From Achatina immaculata (taxonomy: Eukaryota; Mollusca; Gastropoda; Stylommatophora; Achatinidae), in the NCBI GenBank assembly GCA_009760885.1, contig CM019716.1, positions 5,990,438 to 6,054,437 on the forward strand: DNA of 64,000 bases. The letters run 5' to 3'. The notes under the pieces were generated by a model that was not told where the DNA came from, ran no database searches, and saw only the letters and a program-made list of their open reading frames with translations. Of this stretch, positions 11,227-23,069 are shown one piece after another (within the stretch, counting starts at the first letter, position 1; every line of letters starts with the position of its first letter). The position numbers were made by a program, and so were the translations under genes.

Positions 11227-11252
<26 letters not shown>
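11227..11252. repeat. GA dinucleotide tail of LINE-B
   Basis: (AG)n directly after the LINE-B 3' end. The inverted LINE-B copy also ends in a CT/GA tract, so this is probably the element's own tail. Confidence 0.85.
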
Positions 11253-11254
<2 letters not shown>

Positions 11255-11257
<3 letters not shown>

Positions 11258-11395
11258 TTAGAAGTCTTATGTAACAGTGAACTAGAAGTTGTATGTATCA
11301 ATGAACTAGAAATCTTATGTATCAATGAACTAGAAATCTTATGTATCAATGAACTAGAAGTCTCCTATATCAGAAACTAGAAGTCATCTATGAAA
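11255..11395. repeat. 24 bp minisatellite, about 6 copies
   Basis: GAACTAGAAATCTTATGTAT plus CAAT recurs every 24 bp with some divergence. Confidence 0.85.
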
Positions 11396-11716
11396 CAGAA
11401 GATAACGTCATTTATGTAAAGTACCTGTGTTTAGCCTGTATTACATCTTGGTCTTTCTCTTCCCTTCTCTGGTTTCTAATTAAACTGGGCCAGTGTTGAC
11501 TTTGAGTTATTGTTTAAGCGTGTGTTTCCAACCAACCACTGGTTTATAATCTTTCGTCTGCACCATTTGTCTGCCAAGTGCCAGCCTACAGCTTCAGTTT
11601 AAAGTCTGGTCTCTGACAGTTTGTGTGTGGTTGTCAGGATGTGGCTGTGTGTATGTGGGTTCGTGTAAGACATAATTAATGCACGGATGTGCTTTTAAAA
11701 AAAAACTGTTATTGGT
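11396..11716. other. No recognisable feature
   Basis: Unique sequence in the loop between the two inverted LINE-B copies. No gene recognised. Confidence 0.45.
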
Positions 11717-11796
11717 CTGTAAAGGTAAAGGTAATCCTGTCATGCCTTAGAGGCACATAGGGACATGGTGTTAGTATATTTTCCTTGATCTGTCAG
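11717..11796 (-). mobile_element. SINE family 1, 3' fragment
   Basis: On the minus strand this matches the body and tail of the SINE at 17662-17936: ATGTGCCTCTAAG, then a GTTACCTTTACC-type short-repeat tail. The tRNA-like head is absent. Confidence 0.65.
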
Positions 11797-11822
11797 ACTT
11801 CTCCCAAATCTCTTGGCCGTCA

Positions 11823-11920
11823 GTCTATCTTTCTGTCTGTCTGTCTGTTTCTCTGTCTGTCTGTCTATCTTTCTGTCTGTCTGTCCGTCTGTTTCTCTGA
11901 CTGGTTGACTGTCTGTCCTC
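11823..11920. repeat. TCTG-rich microsatellite
   Basis: Interrupted (TCTG)n with TATC variants. Confidence 0.85.
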
Positions 11921-11975
11921 TTAACTTTTATCTTCTCTTCCAACACTGAACCAACAAGAGACGTTTGTAGAATAA

Positions 11976-13128
11976 TCTCTCTCTCTCTGAACCTTAAGTG
12001 CCCAGGGCACATGGGGCTTCCGCAAGGGTTTTCCACAAATGCCTGTCCTTCGCCTTTTTTTCTGCTCTTGCCCAGGTGAGCCCTCTATTGCTCACCATCC
12101 TTTCTTTTGTTCTTCTCCATGTCTCTTTTGGTCTACCCTTACTTCTGTTCCCCTGTGGTGTCCATCTTAGTGCTATTTTTGGTAGTGAGTTGTCAGTCAT
12201 TCGGAGAACATGTCCCAACCATCGCCAGCGTCTTTCCTCAATAATTGTTGTCAGTGGTTTCATCTGCATTTCTGCTAATAAGATGTTATTTCTTATGGTG
12301 TTTGGCCAAAATATTTTTCTAATTCTTCGTAAACATTTAGTCTGGAAAGAATTCAACTTGTTTTCTATGCTTTTGGTGATTTTCCAGCATTCACTTCCAC
12401 AGAGAACATTCACTTAGAACATTACTCTTAAATATCCTGATTTTCATATTTATCCTTAGTTTTTTTTGACTTCCATATAGTCTGCAACATTGCAAAAGCC
12501 TGGTTTGCTCTAGTAAGTCTGCTGTTGATGTCCTCTGTGCTGTCTCCATTTTCTACTACTCTGCTGCCAAGGTATACAAATTCGTTGACCTCCTCCACTA
12601 ACTTGTTATCTACTCTGAGTACATTTCTGTTGTTCACATTTTGCATCATTAACTTTGTCTTTCCTACGTTGATCTTTAGTCCTATGTTGTTTGCATTCTG
12701 AGTTAGCTTGTTTATTTTATCTTGCATGTCTTTGTGACTGCTTGATAATAGACAAATGTCGTCCGCAAAGTCAAGGTCCTCCAGCACTGTGTCAAGGGTC
12801 CATTGTAATCCTCTGCGTTTGTCTGATGTTGCCTCCTTCATTAACCAGTCTACTGCCAAGATAAATAATGTTGGTGATAGTACACATCCCTGCTTCACTC
12901 CTGTTTGTACCCTAAAGCTGCTGGAGGTATGTTCTCCACAGATAACTTTGCACTGAAAACCCTCGTATAGGGCTTTGATTACATTAACTATTTTATGGGG
13001 GAAGGCCATGCCATCTTAGGATTTTCCACAGTGCATCTCTGTTGACACTGTAAAAGGCTTTCTCAAAATCTATGAATAATGCATATGTTGTGCTATGCCA
13101 CTCATTTGCCTGTTCTAATATTTGTCTA
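11976..13128 (-). mobile_element. LINE family B, copy 2 (inverted)
   Basis: Near-identical to 10085-11245 but reversed. From the 3' side it has the GA tail (11976-11988), the 139-codon C-terminal frame (12413-11994, WRWLGHVLRM, GRPKETWRR), then the 193-codon frame (13009-12428) with GVKQGCVLSP and an intact FADD box, then FIDFEKAFYSV in the last frame (13202-12993). There the Asp before SV has become Tyr, but the catalytic Asp of FIDF is kept. Similarity stops at about 13128, so it lacks the 5' half of the RT. Confidence 0.92.
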
Positions 13129-13304
13129 AGTTTTGTAGAATAATAAAAAACAATATATTCCATTTTGTCTGGAAAACCCAGCGATCCTCTAAGTATATGC
13201 ATCTGAACATTTTTTTAAACACACCCTGCATTGAGTAAAACTTTTGTCACTGGTTCTTATACTGAACATCTAAGTTCTAGGATGAAAGTTTTGTAAATAT
13301 AAAA
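13129..13304. other. No recognisable feature
   Basis: Short AT-rich spacer. Confidence 0.4.
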
Positions 13305-13683
13305 CAATGTTAAACAAGGTACAAGTAAAGCTCATGAAACAATGTTAAGCATGATGCAAGCAAAGCTCATGAAACAATGTTAAAATGATGCAAGTAAAGC
13401 TCATGAAACAATGTTAAACATGATGCAAGCAAAGCTCATGAAACAATGTTAAACATGATGCAAGTAAAGCTCACGAAACAATGTTAAACAAGGTACAAAT
13501 AAAGCTCATGAAACAATGTTAAACAAGGTACAAATAAAGCTCATGAAACAATGTTAAACATGATGCCAGTAAAGCTCATGAAACAATGTTAAACAACTAC
13601 ACGTAAAGCTCATGAAACAATGTTAAACAACTACACGTAAAGCTCATGAAACAATGTTAAACAACTACACGTAAAGCTCATGA
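13305..13683. repeat. 34 bp minisatellite, about 11 copies
   Basis: GTAAAGCTCATGAAACAATG plus a variable TTAAACAACTACAC-type end. Spacing is 34 bp in the last four units (for example 13569, 13603, 13637) and a few bases longer in earlier ones. Confidence 0.9.
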
Positions 13684-13844
13684 ACATTCTCTTGATACCT
13701 GTGCCTTAAACATTTCATTGGCCAGCACATAGTCACATGATATATGGCCACGCGGACCACGTATACGAGAAACAAACTTAATGTATGGAGCATCATCAAA
13801 AAGTTCGCCATCACCGTCACCACGTTCAGCACCAGAACCAGCAC

Positions 13845-13883
13845 CAGCATCATCATCACCATCATCATCATCATCATCATCAT
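13845..13883. repeat. CAT microsatellite
   Basis: (CAT)n run. The poly-Asp and poly-Met frames across it are not genes. Confidence 0.9.
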
Positions 13884-13917
13884 GAACCACTTCTGCCCTG
13901 AGAAAGTTGCCTACTTC

Positions 13918-14570
13918 GTCTCTTGCTCTCTCTATCCCTTTCTTTCTCTCTCTCTCTTTCTCTCTCCCTCCCTCTCTCTATATATTTCTCTCTCTCTCTC
14001 TCTCTTTTTCTCTCTCCCTTTCTCTCGCATTCTCTCTCTATCTTTCTTTATCATTCTTTCTCTATCTTTCTCTTTTTTTCTTTCTCTATCTTTCTCTCTC
14101 TTTCTCTCTATCTCTTTCTGTCTCACTCTCCCGCGTTCTATCTCCCTTTTTCTCTTTCTCTCTTTATCTCTCCTTCTATCTCTCTATCTTTCTCTCTATT
14201 TCTCGCTCTTTCTCTTTCTCTCTCGCTCGCATTCTCTCTCTCTCCTTTTCCCTCTCTCTTTCTTTCTCTCTCCTTCTCTCTCTATCCTTTCTCTATCTAT
14301 ATCTTTCTCTCTCTTTCTATTTCTCTTTCTCTCTCTGTCTTTCTCTCTCTCTATTTTGCTCTCTCTTTCTTGATCTTTTTCTCCCTCTTTCTCTCTCTCT
14401 TTTTCTCACTCTCTCTCTTTATCCCTCTGTCTCTTTCTATCTTTCTCTCCATATTTCTCTCTGTCTCTTTCTATCTCTCGTCCTCTCTCTTTCTCTCTCT
14501 CTCTCTCTCTGTCTTTTGTTGTCCTCTTGCTCTTTCTTTGTTCTTTCTCTCTCACATGTCTCAACATTTT
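13918..14570. repeat. Long polypyrimidine tract (CT/CTTT)
   Basis: About 650 bp almost wholly C and T on the plus strand, mostly CTCTCT and CTTTCT words with scattered A and G. All three plus frames stay open for 200 or more codons because the tract has few stop-forming words; none is a gene. Such tracts can adopt triplex DNA. Confidence 0.93.
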
Positions 14571-14929
14571 CTTGATATGGCCACAAAATTTCAAATATTT
14601 TCCTACATTATTTCACATTTCAATCTCAATTGTTCTAGCATTCTTTGTTCTGTCTTCTATCCTTGAAGTCGATGAATATTCTGTGTAATGAAATGTACAG
14701 AATTTTCGTTTCGTTTTATTTTGTTGTTAAAGTTTTTCACCGTAGAAGAGATATGGACTCGCATGCTTAGCAATGGGCAACTGGCAACTTTACCACTGAA
14801 TATTTCACTACAGTACACTTTTGAAATTTCTAACAACTGCCAGAATTTAGCAGAGGCGTGCAAGATTCTCTCGCGTGTCAAGAGAAACACAGCAAACATG
14901 AGTATTAGAGGAGAAAGTTTGCAGTAAAG

Positions 14930-15375
14930 ACACAAGAAACTTGACTGTGAGCAGAAAACTTGACTGTGACCAGAAAAACATTGAGACACGATAAGAAAAT
15001 TGACCGTGGTAAGAGAAAGCTGACTGTGAGCTGAAAAAGAAGAAGAAAAAAAATTGACTCTGGCGAGAATAACCACATGACTGTTAGCAGAAAAAGAGAC
15101 ACGCGAGAATCTTGACTGTCTGCAAAAAAAGCAATTTTAGACAAATGAAACTAGACTGTGAACAGAAGAATATAGACATTAGAACTTGACTGTAAGCTGA
15201 AAAGCAAGTATAAAAACATGACAAAAAACAGATAAAGACACTTATAAACTTGACTGTGAGCAAAAAGGAAAACATCTATGTAAGAAACTTGACCATAAGT
15301 AAAAAATATATAGAGGAGGATCTTGGCCACGGGCAGAAACCCTGTCAAAGGCACGATAAACTTGACCTTGAGCAA
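14930..15375. repeat. Degenerate repeat with TTGACTGTGAGC core
   Basis: The core AACTTGACTGTGAGCAGAAA and variants recurs irregularly, roughly every 20-50 bp. It is an old, diverged array. Frames on the minus strand through it are periodic in the same way. Confidence 0.7.
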
Positions 15376-16335
15376 AACTTGGTTTTAGACAAGACCTGAG
15401 ATAGCGACTCTGCCTGTTAGAGTGGTGACACTCAGACAGTTCAGCTTTATTCTAAGTCAGGTTCTGAGTCTCTCTGATATTCATCTTTCGGTCCCCGGTG
15501 GTCAAACAACGGCTGCGAAAGATTGTTTGTCATGATGTCTGCCGCGACCACGTGACGTACCGGATATTAACCTTAAAGTTCACTCTCTCGTGACTACAAG
15601 ATGTCTGCCAACAGCAGTGTCTTTAAATTTGATGGATGGAAGAACTTTGTTGTCGACATCTGTTTTATCTATTTTATCACTTCCATCGTTCTTAACTTTG
15701 GCTTGTCTGTATTTATACTATCTAGTCAGACCACATTTCATGTCACTTATTACGGATAGTAGCAAAAGCAGTCATTTTGCCCTAGATTTTGTTTTGTTAC
15801 TTTCATTTTGAAACTTTTTAACTGCTCATAATTGACCTTTTGTTTGAAAACGAGTCTGAAGTTCAAAGTTCAGGAATCTATGCCAAACATAAAATATTCA
15901 CAAATTAATTTTTTTAAACATTTTAAAATTGATTGCATTGTGAATTTTTTAAAAATAATGTTTTAAAATGTTAAAGAAGCTGGCAGAAGAAAATATGGAT
16001 CAGATGGTCTTGGAGAACATCATGGAAATTAGAAGAATTCTGCTCGTCGTTGTCAATAGGGAGTTATACTTTCTCTGATTAGCTACATGTAGGTTATGAT
16101 GGATGTGATTTAAGGAGTCCAGCGCCCAAGAGTGAGATGGATGGAAAATTTTGATAACCTGTCCTTTGTTTCCTGCTGATGCTAATATATATATATATAC
16201 AGATTTTTTAAGGCCGGGAGAATAAGAAACGACACTCCATCTTGAACGTCTTCTCTGTCAATGTCCGAGAATTGTAGTTAACTGCCTGGAAAGATCTATT
16301 TAGTCATGCTGAGTTCTAGATGGATCACTGCTCTA
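15376..16335. other. Unassigned; one hydrophobic 52-codon frame
   Basis: Mostly unique sequence. An ATG at 15601 opens 52 codons ending at TAG 15757-15759, with a start MSANSSVFKF and one hydrophobic stretch. It could be a small membrane peptide or a first exon, but nothing supports expression. A short TA run lies near 16190. Confidence 0.25.
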
Positions 16336-16915
16336 TCGCTGTTAACTAATAATGGAGATACAATGAGGTAAATTTAAAGGAGGACATCTATCGCTCTTCA
16401 GAAAGTAAAATAACTAAAGAATCTGTGGAGAGGAACAGACAGAACTACAAAAATAAGATTTTTAAGGGCATGCATCTTTCCCATCACAACATATGCCTGT
16501 GAGACCTGGACACTTAACAAAAAAGCTGAGAGACACATAAATGCCTTTGAATGTAAATGCTACAGAAGAGTTCTTCAAATACCATGGACATAAAAAAAAA
16601 GAAAAATATATCCATACTACAAGAACTTAATATTGAAGAAGGCTGGTTAGTAAAGAGAAGAGGATTAAACAGAGAAAACTTTAATATTTTGGACACATTA
16701 AACGTCATGATAATCTAGAGAAGACCGTCTTGGAAGGGTACATAATGAGAAAAAGAAAGAGAGGAAGACTAAGGCGAAGATGGCTGCAAGACATCGTTGA
16801 TGATCTGCAAATGGATGCATCAGCAGCAGGCCATCTTGCTTACAATCGAAAGCCTACAGGAGTGCTGTTAGGAAGGCAAAGTTCCGCAAGGGACATGCTA
16901 ATGAATAAATGAATG
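16336..16915 (+). mobile_element. LINE family A fragment
   Basis: Plus-strand copy of the elements at 1-370 and 8937-9479. It starts at the same CTAATAATGGAGATACAATG point and ends with the QDIVDDLQMDA segment, RKGHA-type end and a TGAATAAATGAATG tail. Stops and shifts are frequent; only 60 codons (16730-16912) remain open. Confidence 0.85.
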
Positions 16916-16924
16916 GGTTCTAGA

Positions 16925-17060
16925 GCGTCAGAGCAGCGGAGTGGTTAGTGTACTCCCTCTCAGGAGGTGATAACTAGCTCCTTAAGCATAGAAGAAAAGG
17001 GGATGAATCGCAGTACAACATCAGGGTTCAATGTTCGAACTTGTCTTGGCAAATAGGAGA
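16925..17060 (+). mobile_element. Possible tRNA-derived SINE head
   Basis: GCAGCGGAGTGGTTAGTGTA near 16933 resembles a tRNA A box, and TGTTCGAACTTG near 17033 resembles a B box. It follows the LINE-A tail directly. No body or tail was identified, so this could be a decayed tRNA-like sequence. Confidence 0.35.
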
Positions 17061-17140
17061 ACACAATCACATGCTTCATATATCTTAACAGTACAGAACG
17101 GGACAATAACAATGTCAGCATGAAAATCCCGTTTCTTGTG

Positions 17141-17478
17141 TCTCAGCGGTGTGAGCTATATGAACCAATATATGGAAACTACCACTAAGCCTCAACGGTA
17201 TGAGCTATATGAACCAATATATGGAAACTACCACTAAGCCTCAACGGTATGAGCTATATGAACCAATATATGGAAACTAATATTGATCCTCAGCTGTGTG
17301 AGCTATATGAACCAATATATGGAAACTAACATTGATCCTCAGCGGTGTGAGCTATATGAACTAATATATGGAAACTATCATTGATCCTCAGCGGTGTGAG
17401 CTATATGAACTAATATATGGAAACTATCATTGATCCTCAGCGGTATGAACTATATGAACTAATATATGGAAACTAACA
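17141..17478. repeat. 49 bp minisatellite, 7 copies
   Basis: AGCGGTGTGAGCTATATGAA recurs with 49 bp spacing (for example 17341, 17390, 17439). The end of the unit changes from ACCACTAAGC to ATCATTGATC along the array. Confidence 0.9.
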
Positions 17479-17584
17479 GCATGTCACCTTTATTATTCCA
17501 TGATATTTCTCTACATGTTATAATCAACCTTAATCTATGACTTGACGTGATGTAAAAGAAAATCATATTTTTTGTTAAATACAA

Positions 17585-19325
17585 AAAAAATTCTGCTCCT
17601 AAATGACGAAGAATAATATAACAAAAGAATCACATAACAAATAATAACATAACGAAGGAATAGTAAAAAAAAAAAAAGTAGAAGTAAAGGTAACCCTGTC
17701 ATGGCTTAGAGGCACATAGGGATGTGGTGTTAGTGCCCATATTTTCCTTGACCTGTCAGCACACTAGAGGGTGATATGGTCAGTATCACGCCTGGCCGCC
17801 TTTCCTTCCCCAATTCCAGAAGAAGTCGGGTACCCATTTCTACAACTGGGTGACTGGGGCGCCTCCATCCGGATTCGAACCCCCGACTTTCGCCATGAGA
17901 AACCAATGCACTAACCAATTAGCCACTCAAACACCCAACGAAGGAATGACAAAACTAAGGAATGACATAACAAAAAATAAAATAAGGAAGAATGACATAA
18001 CAAGGAATAACATAACGAAAGAGTATAGTAGCAAATAAATGACGTAACTAAGGAATGACACGACAAATAATAAAATAACGAAGAAAGACATAACAACGAA
18101 TAACGTAACGACGGAATATAGTAACAAAGAAATGACATAGCTAAGGAATGGCATAACAAAGAAATGAAATAAAGAATTAATGTAGTGACAAAGAAAGAAC
18201 ATAACGGAGGAATGTAGTAACAAAGAATAACATAATGAAGAATGACATGACAAAGAAACAACATAACGAAGGAATATAGTAACAAAGAAATGACATAACT
18301 TAGGAATGACGTAAAAAGAAATGACATAACTAAGGAATGACATAACAATAAATAATATTACGAAGGAATGTAGTCATAAAGAAACGACATAACTAAGAAA
18401 TGACATAACGAAGAATAACGTAACAAAAAAATGACATAATAGAGAATAACATAACGAAGAATGACATAGTAATGAAATGCCACAACGAAGAATGATATAA
18501 CATGGAAAAACATAACGAATGAATGTAGTAACAAAGAAACGATAACACTAAGGAATGACGTAGCAAAGAATAACATAACTAAGGAATGACGGAGCAATGA
18601 ATAACATAACGAACAATAACATAACAAAGAAATGATCTAACGAGGAATGATATAATACGGAAAAACATAACGAATGAATGTAGTAGCAAAGAAATAAAAA
18701 AACTAAGGAATGACTTAACAAAGAATAACATGACTAAGGAATGACTTAACAAAGAATAACATAACGAAGGAATGTAGTAACAAAGAAGTCGCATAACTTA
18801 GAAATGACATAGCAAAGAATGACATAACTAAGGAATGACATAACAAAGAACAACATAACTAAGGAATACATAACAAAGAAATGACTTAACTAAGTAATAC
18901 TTAACAAAGAATGACATAACGAAAGAATATAGCAACAAAGAGTAACATAACCAAGGAATGACATAACAAAGAATAATATAACCAAGGAATGACGTTACAA
19001 AGAATGACATAAATAAGGAATACATAACAAAGAATAACATAGCGAAGAATGACATAACAAAAAATAACGTAACGAAGTAATAGAGTAACAAATAAATGAC
19101 ATAATTTAAGAATGACATAACAAAGAACAACATAACGGAGAATGCCATAACAAAGAAATGACATTACGAAGGAATGTAGTAACAAATAAATGACATGACA
19201 AAGAATAACAAAGGAATTACTTAACAGAGAATAACATAACGAAGGAATGTAGTAACAAAGAAATAACGTAACGGAGGAATGTAGTGAAAAAGAATACCAT
19301 AACGAAGAGTGACATAACAAAGACA
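17585..19325. repeat. Degenerate ~19-20 bp repeat, about 1.5 kb
   Basis: The motif AAGGAATGACATAACAAAGA and variants (GAATAACATAACGAAGGAAT, GTAGTAACAAAGAAATGAC) fill the region with irregular spacing. It is interrupted by a SINE at 17662-17936. Minus-strand frames are Leu/Ser/Tyr-rich by-products. Confidence 0.85.
17662..17936 (-). mobile_element. tRNA-derived SINE, family 1 (full-length copy)
   Basis: Read on the minus strand. The head has a Pol III A box TGGCTAATTGGTTAGTGC (17909-17926) and a B box GGTTCGAATCC (17871-17881) at tRNA-like spacing. A body of about 150 bp follows, then a conserved part around ATGTGCCTCTAAGCCATGAC, a TACCTTTAC tail and a poly-T run. It is flanked by AACGAAGGAAT at 17651-17661 and 17937-17947. 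That word is also common in the host array, so it may not be a true target duplication. Confidence 0.8.
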
Positions 19326-20167
19326 TAAAACATTAACTTTAAACCTCGCCCTAAACTATAACACACTGACAACGGTGAATATTTCTGATATAATCTAACG
19401 GGTTAAGCGAGTTATATCTATAATCATGTAATCATGTAATCTGTAATTTAAAGTAAGATATATTACTCCTCTGTTGGAACAATATTCCTGTTACGCCATT
19501 GAAATTCATTCCCAATTTGTCAATCCTTTTGATATGCCATTCCTTTGATATGTCACTATTTTGATATGTCATTATTCTGAATTGTTCCCTTAGCGAAACG
19601 TTGAACCAGAAAGAGGGAGAATGGGCTTGATGAAACAGATTATCCGGGTCTTAGTGACGTCATGAATGTTAATGAGGAGATTTTGCTTTGAGAAACGGAG
19701 TGGAGCCGAACTTGTGAAGAAACTTAAGACGAAAGACTGGAGATTTCTACGCATTGTGTAGGAATGTAAGTAACTGGTAGTTAGCAGAGCATTTAAGCAC
19801 GATTAGTAGAACAGTAAAGCAGTGGGGCTCAGCATAATAGGAATAGAATTAAACAAGTACAACTGATTGAACGTACAGGACTCCAAGCAAGACGGCTGCC
19901 ATTATACAGCGTGATTGGGGGACAGAATGTGTTGAAAGTAAGCTACGCCAACTGCAAGAGACATTCACTCATAAAACATCATGGTAAGAATGAAATATAA
20001 ATGTAACTAGGACAGAAAACGGATGGTATATGAAAGGGATAGTGGGGGTAGAGTCTACAAGTCGAATCATAGGAGTAGAAACAAGTGGCTAAAGAAGAAG
20101 AGAGAAGTGAGGTATGAAGAGTTCGGGAGATTCATGATGGTGTGGGTTTCTTTATCTTTGATCTACG
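19326..20167. other. Mostly unassigned sequence
   Basis: Holds a few short GATATGTCATT-type repeats near 19530-19580. No gene or element recognised. Confidence 0.45.
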
Positions 20168-20522
20168 AACATGTAAATGTAGAATACGATGAAGGTGATG
20201 GAAGAACATGTAAATATAGAAGATGATGAAGTTGATGGACAACATGTAAATGTAGAAGACGATGAAGGTGATGGAAGAACATGTAAATGTAGAAGATGAT
20301 GAAGTTAATGGACAAAAGCATGTAAATGTAGAAGACGATGAAGGTGATGGAAGAACATGTAAATGTAGAAGATGATGAAATTGATGGACAAAAGCATGTA
20401 AATGTAGAAGATGATGAAGTTGATGGATGAACATGTAAATGTAGAAGACGATGAAGGTGATGGAAGAACATGTAAATGTAGAAGATGATGAAGTTGATGG
20501 ACGAGCATGTAAATGTAGAAGA
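20168..20522. repeat. 36/37 bp minisatellite (73 bp dimers)
   Basis: CATGTAAATGTAGAAGATGA begins units at 20170, 20207, 20243 and 20280, alternating 37 and 36 bp. Odd and even units differ (GACGATGAAGGTGATGGAAG versus GATGATGAAGTTGATGGAC), so the real unit is a dimer of about 73 bp. Confidence 0.9.
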
Positions 20523-20680
20523 TAGAATTCATGGAAAGATAAGGGTGTATCGGTGATAAACTGTGTATGTTAATCAAGACTTAGATCTGTTTACTAGAAG
20601 TTGTTTAAAGAAACGGATCAGACTGTGCTCCTGGACCTCCGCTTCAATGGTGTCAGTACTGGTCAGCAAGTTTAAGTGTG

Positions 20681-21050
20681 TTAGGCTACAGGTCGCTTGG
20701 GGAGGCAGTAACCAGTGCTTTGTCTCCAAGAGATCGATTCCTCTTCAGACTTGTTAGGCTACAGGTCGCTTGGGGAAGCAGTAACCAGTGCTTCGTCTCC
20801 AAGAGATCGATTCCTCTTCAGACTTGTTAGGCTACAGGTCGCTTTGGGGAAGCAGTAACCAGTGCTTCGTCTCCAAGAGATCGATTCCTCTTCAGACTTG
20901 TTAGGCTACAGGTCGCTTGGGGAGGCAGTAACCAGTGCTTTGTCTCCAAGAGATCGATTCCTCTTCAGACTTGTTAGGCTACAGGTCGCTTGGGGAAACA
21001 GTAACCAGTGGTTTGTCTCCAAGAGATCGATTCCTCTTCAGACTTGTTAG
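20681..21050. repeat. 73 bp minisatellite, 5 copies
   Basis: TTAGGCTACAGGTCGCTTGG starts units at 20681, 20754, 20827, 20901 and 20974. Copies are highly similar, so the array is young. Confidence 0.93.
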
Positions 21051-21604
21051 AGAAATTCCTCAGTATCCTCGGGACAAGACCACACTCATTCTCATACAGT
21101 AAAATGATTAGTATCCAAAAGGCAGTAAAGAGATTTAGAAAGATCAACACCTTTCAAAGCCCGCCGTCAGTAACTACTAACAGGGGAGAGAATGTAATAT
21201 ATGTGAAATGTTAACAATATTCATGATTATTGCCCTCATACAAGGAACGTCCCAGTCGAGCAACCTGTTTCAGCATTGAAAGGGAAGGTACCGAAATAGA
21301 CTTCAATGTTTCATTAATTACCTGCACCTTAACATATTTTTTATGTATCCACAATAACCTGCCCCAGTTAAGACATCTACTGTTCCCATGGCTTCTAATA
21401 GCTTCCACAAGCTCAATTTTTCATCCTTTTGAAAATAAGGGCGTTTCTTTTGACGAGGTAAATAACAATAACCAGATTAACATGGTAACTGACATGGTTC
21501 AGTATGCTCAACTTAGATTCCGTCTCTCTTTGCTTGAAGTAGATTTAGCTCGTGTCTTAAGTTTCGTATGTACATCAGTGTCTTTCTGTCTGACTTAGAA
21601 GATG
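21051..21604. other. Unassigned sequence
   Basis: A 122-codon frame (21230-21598 plus) has no recognisable domain and unremarkable composition. I do not call it a gene. Confidence 0.35.
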
Positions 21605-21968
21605 CTTTTGAGACATGTAGAGTTGTTCGTGGTTTTTAAGACATGTGTAGCTGTTATTGGTGTTGAGACATATAGAGGTTTTTTTTATTGTTTTGAGACA
21701 TGTATGGCTTTTGATGGTTTTGAGACATGAGGAGCTATTGATGGTTTTGAGACACCTAGAGCTGTTGATGGTTTTGAGATACCTAAAGCTGTTAATGGTT
21801 TTGAGACACCTAGAGCTGTTGATGGTTTTGAGACACCTAGAGCTGTTGATGGTTTTGAGTTATGTAGAGCTGTTGATGATTTTGAGACACGTAGAGATGT
21901 TGATGGTTTTGAGACACCTAGAGCTGTTGATGGTTTTGAGACACGTAGAGCTGTTGATGGTTTTGCCT
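21605..21968. repeat. 27 bp minisatellite, about 13 copies
   Basis: GATGGTTTTGAGACACCTAG plus AGCTGTT, 27 bp period; the first units are diverged. The 107-codon frame of MVLRHLELL repeats is a by-product. Confidence 0.92.
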
Positions 21969-22945
21969 AGCATCATTTAGCTGAACAGCCTTTGCCTTAG
22001 CAGATGATACAAGTGCTGGATCAGAGTCTGGTAAAGCGTATTTGATGTCCAACAGTTTTTGTGTTTGGCCCTCATTTCCTCCTCATATAACACTCTGCCT
22101 CCGTGACGAGTCACCCTCCTTGTGGACTTGTCTTTCGGCAGCTCCTCTCACGTGTTTTAGCTGGTGAAAACAAAGCAAAAGTTCTGTCAAAAATTCTATG
22201 AATATCTACATTTTTTCCTACCTACTTCCTGGCCTCTGTCCTTGTAGAATTTCCTCGTGTGATATTTCCTTTTGAATTCTATTGTGATACATTCACTTTA
22301 TACAAGTAATATTTATTATTCGGAAGCAATTTTTACACAGCAATAACTTCTGAGACACACGCCATGAGACAAATGATACATTCTTTAAATTATAATTCTT
22401 GTCAGTTCTTGTGAATAGTTAAATAAAATTGCTATTTGAAAATAGTGGGAAACATAAACAACAGTAATGATATTTTTGCTGCAGGTAGAGCGTTTGTCAG
22501 CGAACTGTTAGTATGAGGGTTTAGTTATTATGTTGTAACTCTACAAAACAAACACAAACAAACAAACAAAAACACATACACACACACGTACGTAAGTAAG
22601 AACCGTATTTAAGTAGTTCTTATCTTCTCAGACATCCTAAGTTTTACCATTTCTATATTATCGCATTATTCTGTGCAGATGTTTACAATGTCAACAATAA
22701 AATATGTTAACGTTTCCTTGTCCAGGGTTTTTAAACTGAAGGTCTCACGGAGTTTAATTTCAGCTTTTTTTTCCCTCTGACTGATGGTAAACCAAAATAA
22801 AATGATAATATTGATGAAGATTTAGATGATAACATGTTGCACAAATGACAACTTGGTATAAGTTTTCTTTTGTCTCAAATCGATGAAATATGATAATAAG
22901 GAAGCATATGTAAGTTAGAAAACATTGATAATGACACGTTTATAA
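21969..22945. other. No gene recognised; small microsatellites
   Basis: Unique AT-rich sequence with a (CAAA)n and (CA)n run at about 22550-22590. Confidence 0.45.
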
Positions 22946-23024
22946 CACAGAGAGAGAGAAAGAGGGAGAGAGAGGGAGAGAGAGGGAGAGAGAGAGAAGG
23001 AGAGAGAGAGAGAGAGAGAGAGAA
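22946..23024. repeat. GA-rich microsatellite
   Basis: (AG)n with GGGAGAG interruptions. Confidence 0.92.
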
Positions 23025-23069
23025 AAAATGTTAAGAAAATAATCGATTCCAAATGTTAAAACGTGATTT

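Noticed and set aside
13744..14666. Ser/Leu/Phe-rich frames of 209-247 codons
   Set aside because: By-products of the CT-rich tract, open in every plus frame.
15385..15500. tRNA-like sequence
   Set aside because: A weak A-box-like stretch and GGTTCTGAGTC occur, but spacing and flanks do not fit a tRNA or the SINE heads seen elsewhere.
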